This document shows, one piece after another, positions 8,460-13,981 of a stretch of DNA of 13,981 nt. Each line of letters starts with the position of its first letter. Position 1 is the stretch's first letter. The translations under genes and the position numbers were made by a program. Under the pieces are notes generated by a model that was given only the letters and a program-made list of their open reading frames with translations, did not search any database and was not told where the DNA came from. Origin of the DNA: Bacteroidales bacterium (GTDB lineage: Bacteria; Bacteroidota; Bacteroidia; Bacteroidales; UBA932); contig JAFZLP010000134.1 of NCBI GenBank assembly GCA_017551405.1, positions 1 to 13,981 of the forward strand, given 5' to 3'.

Positions 8460-11400
8460 TTGAAAACACTCGTTCATTACTCATCCAACTGGATTCTTGC
8501 GCTCATCCTTTCGCTGGCTTTCAGCGGCCTATGCATGGGCCAGGGACAGGATCCGTCATCCATGATATACCGCGGCAGGGTGGCCATCCCGCCTCCCTAC
8601 GTGTACAACGGCACCCCGTACTGGGACACCACCGGTTTCAAGTCCGGAAGCGCCATGTTCAACGGCCGTCTCTACGAAGGCGTCCTGCTCAGGGTGGATG
8701 CCTCCACGGGCCTCGTGCACGTGCGCCCCAGCGCCACCTACGCCCCCAGCATTCCCGAACGGGACCAGCTCTCCTGGATAGAGAGGGCCGGCGTCCGTTT
8801 CGTGAACCTGCAGTACCAGGGCGTCGCGGGCTCCGAACCGGGCTTCTACGAAGTCGTCTTCGACGGCTCCGGCACGCTCCTGAGGCGGGTTAACCGCCGC
8901 TTCCGCACCGCTTCGGGCGACCACCGCATGCTCATAGGTTACGACGATCCCAAGTACAATCCGAGCTGCCTCTCGTTCTACGACTATTCCGAGGCGTTCT
9001 ACATGCTCACGAAGGACGGCCGCCTCGTCAAGCTGGACAATAAGGGCAGCGTCGCCAGGCAGTTCCGCTCCAGGGCCTCCGAACTCAGGCGCCACATGCG
9101 CGCCGCCGGGCTCAACGGGATGGGCGTCGCCAAGCGGACCTATCTCCACGAGGCCTTCGCCTTCCTCGACGAAGGCGGGCCGAGCGTGCTGGATCTCCTG
9201 GTGACGGACTGGCACCCCGTGGAGGGCAGCGGCACCGATATCCGCAGGCCCGTAGTGGCCGCCCCGCGGCCGGAAAACCTCAAGGCCGTGCTCCCCGACG
9301 GCTACTTTGAAGAAAGGGACGAGACCGACGCGCTGGCGGAGTCCGGAGCCGGCCTCGACGTCACCTTCCGCAACAAGGTCTACACCATAGGACAGAAACG
9401 CGAGCATCCCGCCGCCACGGCGAGGGTGTACGGCACGGTCACGGACGGCCAGTTCGACGAACCGCTGCCCGGCGCGGTGGTGTCCGACTCCCTCTCCGGC
9501 GCCTACACCGTCACCGACGCCCACGGGCGCTGGGAGCTCAGGCTGCCCACCGGCGAGAACGTCCTCAACTTCATGGAAACCAGCAAGGAAGACGTCCACC
9601 TTATGGTGATAATCAACGGCGACGGCGAGCTCAACCTCACCATGAACGTGAAGGCCACCGAGCTCGACGCGGCCATGATTTCCGACGAGACCCGCCTGAA
9701 CCACCGCACCGCCCAGATGGGCCTCGAGCACGTGAGCGTCAAGACGCTCAACAAGATCCCCACCGCTTTCGGCGAGGGCGACGTCATCAAGGCGGTGCTC
9801 ACCCTGCCGGGAGTCAAGACGGTGGGCGAAGCCTCCGGCGGCTTCAACGTCCGCGGCGGCTCGTCCGACCAGAACCTGGTCCTCTTCAACGAGGGAACCA
9901 TCTACAACACCTCGCACCTTTTCGGCATCTTCTCATCCTTCAACCCCGACGTGGTGGCGGACGTTAACCTCTACAAGAGCAGCATCCCCGCCGAGTACGG
10001 CGGCCGCATCTCCTCCGTGCTCACCGTGGACGGCAAGACCGGCGACATCGAAAAGGTGAAGGGCTCCCTTGGCATAGGCCTGCTCACCAGCCGCTTCCAT
10101 CTCGAAGGCCCGCTGGCAGGCAAGGGCCGCACCACCTTCCTCGTGGGCGGCCGCACCACCTATTCCGACTGGCTCCTCAAGCAGATTCCGGCCGGCAGCG
10201 ACTACGCCGGCGGCACCGCTGGCTTCTACGACGCCAACATCACGCTGAGCCACGTCTTCGACGCCAACAACAGCCTGCAGGTGTTCGGCTATTACTCGCG
10301 CGACCGCTTCGCGTTCAACGAAGACAACACCTTCCGCTACGCCAACCTCAACGCCGCGCTGCGCTACAACCACGTCTCTTCCGAGGGTACCCGCATGACC
10401 TTCTCTACCGGCGTGGACTACTTCGGCAACCAGCTCGACGACTATACCAATATTCACGAGGCCTACACCCTGAATACCGCTGTGAATCAGGCCTTTGCGC
10501 GCCTGAAGTTCGTCACGCCCTCAGGCTCCGGCCACACTTTCTCGTACGGCGGCGACGCTACGGTCTACGGCCTCGACGGCGGCATCCTGAACCCCCTCGG
10601 CGAATCGTCCATGGTGGTGGCCGACAACCTCGGCAGGGAGTATGCCGTGGAGCCCGCGGTCTATGTCTCCGACAACTGGCAGCCCAGCGACAGGCTCGCC
10701 CTCGAAGGGGGAGCGAGGCTGTCCGCCTTCATGAACCTGGCCGACAGGTCGTGGAACCTGTCTCCCGAATTCAGGGTTTCCGGCAAATGGTCCTTCACCC
10801 CGATGCTGTCGGTGAAGACCGGCTTCAACACGCTGCGCCAGAACATCCATCTGATCTCCAACACCGCGGCCATCTCGCCGCTCGACACCTGGAAACTCAC
10901 CGACGCCGACATCAAGCCCACCGACGGCTGGCAGGCCGCAACGGGTCTGTACTGGACGGTGTTCGGAGGCAAGCTCGACCTCTCGCTCGAAGGCTATTAC
11001 AAGCGGATGAGCAACTACCTCGACTACAAGGGCGGCGCCACCCTGAGCATGAACCGCGAACTGGCCGACGACCTCGTGCCCACCCGCGGCAAGGCGTACG
11101 GCGTGGAATTCATGGCCAAGAAGACCGTCGGCAAGCTCACCGGCTGGCTCACCTACACCTACTCCCGCACCCTCCTTCAGGAGATGGGCTGGAGGGGCAT
11201 CGAGACCATAAACGGCGGGGAATGGTATGCGGCCTCCTTCGACAAGCCGCACGACATCAAGCTGGTGGCCAATTTCGCCATCACCAGGCGCTACAGCTTC
11301 TCCGCCAACGTGGACTATTCGACCGGGCGTCCCGTCACGCTGCCCGTCGGCATCTTCAGTTACGGCGGCGGCAACCGCCTGCTCTATTCCGAGCGCAACG

Positions 11401-11633
11401 GCTACCGCCTTCCCGACTACTTCCGCCTCGACCTGGCCGTCAACATCGACCCAGGCCACTACCTTAAGGCGCTCCTCCACTCTTCCGTCACCATCGGATG
11501 CTACAACGTCACCGGCCGCAAGAACGCCTATTCGGTGTATTACACCACCGGAGGCGGCGGCGTGGTCACCGGACACATGGTTTCGGTATTCGCCGTTCCC
11601 ATTCCTTACATCAACCTTAACATCCTGTTCTAA
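8460..11633 (+). CDS. TonB-dependent outer-membrane receptor with N-terminal extension and CarboxypepD_reg-like domain
   Basis: This outer-membrane beta-barrel would import a substrate using TonB energy. From TTG 8460 (1057 aa) the order is: signal peptide (1 to about 27, MKTLVH then a hydrophobic core), an extra periplasmic region (about 28-310), a CarboxypepD_reg-like domain (about 319-402, with RVYGTVTDG and TVTDAHGRWELRLPTG), a plug (about 422-527, with GGFNVRGGSSDQNLVLFNEG and AEYGGRISSVL), and a barrel ending in INLNILF. No ATG exists in frame before 8535, which would remove the signal peptide. TTG 8451 lies within the -7 element, so TTG 8460 is preferred. Typical relatives of this domain set are about 800-900 aa, so the N-terminal block is additional. 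Substrate unknown. The DUF4249 gene follows after 2 nt. Confidence 0.92.
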   Translation: MKTLVHYSSNWILALILSLAFSGLCMGQGQDPSSMIYRGRVAIPPPYVYNGTPYWDTTGFKSGSAMFNGRLYEGVLLRVDASTGLVHVRPSATYAPSIPERDQLSWIERAGVRFVNLQYQGVAGSEPGFYEVVFDGSGTLLRRVNRRFRTASGDHRMLIGYDDPKYNPSCLSFYDYSEAFYMLTKDGRLVKLDNKGSVARQFRSRASELRRHMRAAGLNGMGVAKRTYLHEAFAFLDEGGPSVLDLLVTDWHPVEGSGTDIRRPVVAAPRPENLKAVLPDGYFEERDETDALAESGAGLDVTFRNKVYTIGQKREHPAATARVYGTVTDGQFDEPLPGAVVSDSLSGAYTVTDAHGRWELRLPTGENVLNFMETSKEDVHLMVIINGDGELNLTMNVKATELDAAMISDETRLNHRTAQMGLEHVSVKTLNKIPTAFGEGDVIKAVLTLPGVKTVGEASGGFNVRGGSSDQNLVLFNEGTIYNTSHLFGIFSSFNPDVVADVNLYKSSIPAEYGGRISSVLTVDGKTGDIEKVKGSLGIGLLTSRFHLEGPLAGKGRTTFLVGGRTTYSDWLLKQIPAGSDYAGGTAGFYDANITLSHVFDANNSLQVFGYYSRDRFAFNEDNTFRYANLNAALRYNHVSSEGTRMTFSTGVDYFGNQLDDYTNIHEAYTLNTAVNQAFARLKFVTPSGSGHTFSYGGDATVYGLDGGILNPLGESSMVVADNLGREYAVEPAVYVSDNWQPSDRLALEGGARLSAFMNLADRSWNLSPEFRVSGKWSFTPMLSVKTGFNTLRQNIHLISNTAAISPLDTWKLTDADIKPTDGWQAATGLYWTVFGGKLDLSLEGYYKRMSNYLDYKGGATLSMNRELADDLVPTRGKAYGVEFMAKKTVGKLTGWLTYTYSRTLLQEMGWRGIETINGGEWYAASFDKPHDIKLVANFAITRRYSFSANVDYSTGRPVTLPVGIFSYGGGNRLLYSERNGYRLPDYFRLDLAVNIDPGHYLKALLHSSVTIGCYNVTGRKNAYSVYYTTGGGGVVTGHMVSVFAVPIPYINLNILF

Positions 11634-11635
11634 GC

Positions 11636-12778
11636 ATGAAGAAGACAATTTACATACTTGCGGCGCTGCTCGCTGTTTCTTCCTGCATTTACCCCTTCTC
11701 CCCGGACGTGATGGGCACCGGCGAAGGCCTGGTTGTGGAAGGGGATGTGCTCATCGGCGACATCTCGGTGTTCAGTCTGAGCAGCGTGAGCCCGCTCAAC
11801 GGCGACGCCACATCCCGGCCCAACGGCACCGTATGGGTCGAGGATGAATTCGGCAACAAGTACAAGAGCTACTCCGAAAAGAACAAGAAGGTCTACGTGG
11901 ACCTTACGGACGCCCCGGCCGACCGCATGTACAGAATCCATGTCCTGCTGTCGAATCCCGGCGAAAAATGGGATCCCGAATACGTGTCCGGCTGGCGTTA
12001 TCCCCAGCCTGAACCCGTCATCAGCAGCATAGATCTCGAACCGACCGAATCCGAGCTGAACCTTACGCTATCGCTCCAGTCGCCCGAGGGCAGTTCCGGG
12101 TGCTACCGCTGGGACTACGAACTTGACTGGGAGTACAACGCCGATTATCAGGCGTCGTTCCTGTACGATCCGGATTACGACAGGCTGATAGACCTCAGCA
12201 TGACGGGACAGCCCAATCCCTATTATATCTGCTATTCGCACTCCTACTCCACCGAATCGGGCCTGGCCATAGCCAAGACGCTTCAGGGACAGGGACTTTA
12301 CGGGCACGAGTTCCACAGGGTATCCCGCTGGAGCCCCATCGCCTCGAGGCGGATGGCGGCCCTGGTCAAGGCGCGCATCATCTCCGAGGACTGCTACGAG
12401 TACCTGAACACCCTTCAGGAGACCTCCGACTACACCGGCTCGCTGTTCACCACCATCCCCAGCGGGATGCAGGGCAACATCCGCTCGGTGAGCGACTCCA
12501 CGCACATGGCGGTCGGATTCATAGAGGTGTCGCACGTGGCCGAGAAGCGCCGCTTCTTCGACGTGGCGCCGTATTATTACAGGAAAACGCCCGCGGAAAC
12601 GCCGGCGGTCCTGGAATATGACAAGGCTCATCCCGACATGAAAAGCTGGTACAACATCGGCTACAGGCCGGTGGACGACCTGGGCGAAGGGGGAGCTGTA
12701 AGATGGATCAAGTCGCGCTGCGTCGACTGCCGTGAACTTGGGGGAGTGACCACTCCTCCCGAATACTGGGTAAAATGA
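11636..12778 (+). CDS. DUF4249 family lipoprotein
   Basis: This 380-residue lipoprotein probably sits in the outer membrane beside the preceding receptor. The N-terminus (KKTIYILAALLAVSSC) is a signal peptide with lipidation at Cys17. The mature start continues YPFSPDVMGTGEGLVVEGD, the family's usual opening. A beta-rich N-terminal region (about 30-145) is followed by a Trp/Tyr-rich middle. The C-terminus carries the family hallmark RCVDCRELGG (361-370; Cys362, Cys365) followed by PEYW. Genes of this family are commonly found directly after TonB receptors with a carboxypeptidase-regulatory domain, where a SusD-type partner is absent. Its molecular role is not established. The start is 2 nt after the receptor stop, and the end overlaps the next gene by 4 nt, indicating one operon. 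Confidence 0.9.
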   Translation: MKKTIYILAALLAVSSCIYPFSPDVMGTGEGLVVEGDVLIGDISVFSLSSVSPLNGDATSRPNGTVWVEDEFGNKYKSYSEKNKKVYVDLTDAPADRMYRIHVLLSNPGEKWDPEYVSGWRYPQPEPVISSIDLEPTESELNLTLSLQSPEGSSGCYRWDYELDWEYNADYQASFLYDPDYDRLIDLSMTGQPNPYYICYSHSYSTESGLAIAKTLQGQGLYGHEFHRVSRWSPIASRRMAALVKARIISEDCYEYLNTLQETSDYTGSLFTTIPSGMQGNIRSVSDSTHMAVGFIEVSHVAEKRRFFDVAPYYYRKTPAETPAVLEYDKAHPDMKSWYNIGYRPVDDLGEGGAVRWIKSRCVDCRELGGVTTPPEYWVK

Positions 12779-13981
12779 GAAAGACAATTCTGGCATTGGC
12801 AATCGCACTCTGTTCGCTGGGCCTCAGGGCCGGCGGACTCGAGCGCTGCTACCTTTCCCTCGACAGGAGGGTGTACGTCGCCGGCGACAATATCTGGTGC
12901 TCCGCATTCTGCCTCGACGCGGAGGGCAAGCTCTCCGCCGCAAGCGGCATCTGCTATGTGGAGATAGCGTCCTCGCACAGCACCGCCGTCACGGCCAAGA
13001 TAGCCCTCGTGGACGGGCGCGGCGCCGGGGTGATCCCCATCCCGCTTAACGTCCCCACCGGGAACTACCGTATCTTCGCATACACCGCCCTGGAGCGCTG
13101 CGAATCCGACTTCAAACCCTATGAGCATGCAGGGGAGATAGCCATCTACAACACCGGCAGCTCGGCCCGCGTGCCCGGGGGAGTGAAGGTTGTGGAGGGG
13201 CCCGTTCCCGCCTCCGGGCAGGGCGAGAGCTCGCGTCCCGGTCTGGTCACCCTCGCCTGCGACGGGGAGGCCCTCAATATCATTGCGGCCGATTCGGCCT
13301 CCGTTTCAGTGAGCATCTGGCACGACGACGGCCTGCCCGCTCCGGCCCCCTTCAACGCCTGCGACTTCAAGGCCCTGCTGCCCAGGGCCGCCGCATACTC
13401 GGCAGAGGCCGTTCCGGAGTTCGACGGCGAAGTAATCACCGCATTCATCAGCGGCGCCGCGGCCGCCAGGGTGAAGGACGATCCCACCGCGGTGGCAATA
13501 GTGTCGTCGCCCGGCTCCGCGGGAGACACCTATCTGAGCGACATAGACGCCGACGGCAGGGTAGTCTTCAAGACCAACAACATCTACGGCCACAGGGACC
13601 TGGTGTGTGAGATAATGGGCAACCAGGGCGGCTACGACTGCACTTTCGTGCCTGAAGACAAGTTCCTGCGCACGAAGGTGGAGACGTCGCGGCTCCTGCT
13701 CTCGTCGGAATATGCGCCACAGCTGGTGGAGCGTTCGCTGGCCATGCGCACCGAGCGCAACGCCGACACCCTCTACGAATTCATGCCCAAGCGCGAAAAC
13801 CTGATACTCAACCACGAGGACATGCTGGTATACCATCTCGACGACTACACCCGCTTCCCCACGGTGCAGGACATAATAATCGAGATAATTCCCGAACTCC
13901 GCGTCCGCCGCGACGCCTCCGGGGCGCGCGAACTGCGCATGGTGTTCAAGGACGCCCACACCTGGCATCCCGCGTTCTCGC
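12775..13981 (+). CDS. Secreted MG2-like domain protein (3' end beyond window)
   Basis: The frame is open from ATG 12775 to the end of the window (402 full codons), starting inside the DUF4249 stop (ATGA). Residues 1 to about 20 (MRKTILALAIALCSLGLRAG) form a Sec signal peptide without a good lipobox. YLSLDRRVYVAGDNIWCSAF (26-45) and VPTGNYRIFAYTALER (93-108) are the paired motifs of the macroglobulin MG2-like domain in large Bacteroidetes periplasmic proteins. Near the end, DDYTRFPT (356-363) and EIIPELRVRR (370-379) match the segment that precedes a plug-like domain in those proteins. Relatives often reach about 800 residues, so roughly half is missing here. It probably acts with the receptor and the lipoprotein at the cell surface; no catalytic motif is visible and the function is unknown. 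Confidence 0.82.
   Translation, partial: MRKTILALAIALCSLGLRAGGLERCYLSLDRRVYVAGDNIWCSAFCLDAEGKLSAASGICYVEIASSHSTAVTAKIALVDGRGAGVIPIPLNVPTGNYRIFAYTALERCESDFKPYEHAGEIAIYNTGSSARVPGGVKVVEGPVPASGQGESSRPGLVTLACDGEALNIIAADSASVSVSIWHDDGLPAPAPFNACDFKALLPRAAAYSAEAVPEFDGEVITAFISGAAAARVKDDPTAVAIVSSPGSAGDTYLSDIDADGRVVFKTNNIYGHRDLVCEIMGNQGGYDCTFVPEDKFLRTKVETSRLLLSSEYAPQLVERSLAMRTERNADTLYEFMPKRENLILNHEDMLVYHLDDYTRFPTVQDIIIEIIPELRVRRDASGARELRMVFKDAHTWHPAFS

Noticed and set aside
8357..8893. 178-codon plus-strand frame with an ATG upstream of the receptor, considered as its true N-terminus by frameshift
   Set aside because: Its first residues are not a signal peptide and the downstream part is Arg/Pro/His-rich out-of-frame translation; the TTG at 8460 gives a proper signal peptide without a frameshift.
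8556..9917. 453-codon minus-strand open frame antisense to the receptor
   Set aside because: Val/Gly/Ala/His-rich shadow of a gene with clear plug and barrel motifs on the plus strand.
12811..12840. Cys13 in the signal region of the last protein as a lipobox
   Set aside because: The residue before it is Leu and the hydrophobic core continues past it, so a plain Sec signal peptide is more likely.

Overview
The window (about 14 kb, GC-rich) looks like chromosomal DNA of a Bacteroidales bacterium, perhaps a gut member of the Rikenellaceae/Alistipes type; genus is not resolvable by eye. The evidence is the Bacteroidetes promoter form (TTTG, about 20 nt, TAnnTTTG), the absence of clear Shine-Dalgarno sequences, a TonB receptor carrying a carboxypeptidase-regulatory domain followed by a DUF4249 lipoprotein, and a seven-gene V-type ATPase operon of the E-DUF2764-A-B-D-I-K layout.

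Left edge (1-1209, plus): the 3' part of an MltD-like lytic transglycosylase with LysM repeats. It converges on the ATPase operon, and a strong symmetrical hairpin (1232-1276) lies between the two as a probable two-way terminator.

Middle (8362 down to 1296, minus): the complete V-type ATPase operon, transcribed E, DUF2764, A, B, D, I, K. Five of the six junctions overlap or are at most 5 nt apart, and the sixth is 21 nt. No genes for classical C, F or G subunits are present. The DUF2764 protein sits where C would be and has a C-like motif. The proteolipid K is a double hairpin with a single ion-binding Glu and carries the full Thr-Gln-Tyr/Gln/Glu set known from the Na+-binding NtpK of Enterococcus hirae, so this rotary ATPase is probably Na+-coupled.

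Between the two operons (about 8363-8459) is a short AT-rich divergent promoter region. The minus-strand promoter decides the start of subunit E (8362, not the longer 8434 ORF). On the plus strand a TACTTTTG element lies only a few bases before the best start of the receptor gene, a TTG at 8460.

Right part (8460-13981, plus): an outer-membrane/periplasmic operon of three genes. These are a TonB-dependent receptor with an extra N-terminal periplasmic domain of about 280 residues, a DUF4249 lipoprotein 2 nt downstream, and, overlapping it by ATGA, a secreted protein with an MG2 (macroglobulin)-like N-terminus that runs off the window. They probably form one envelope uptake or surface-processing system whose substrate cannot be read from the sequence. 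I see no RNA genes, CRISPR arrays, insertion sequences or prophage genes, and there is no gene-free stretch longer than about 100 nt.
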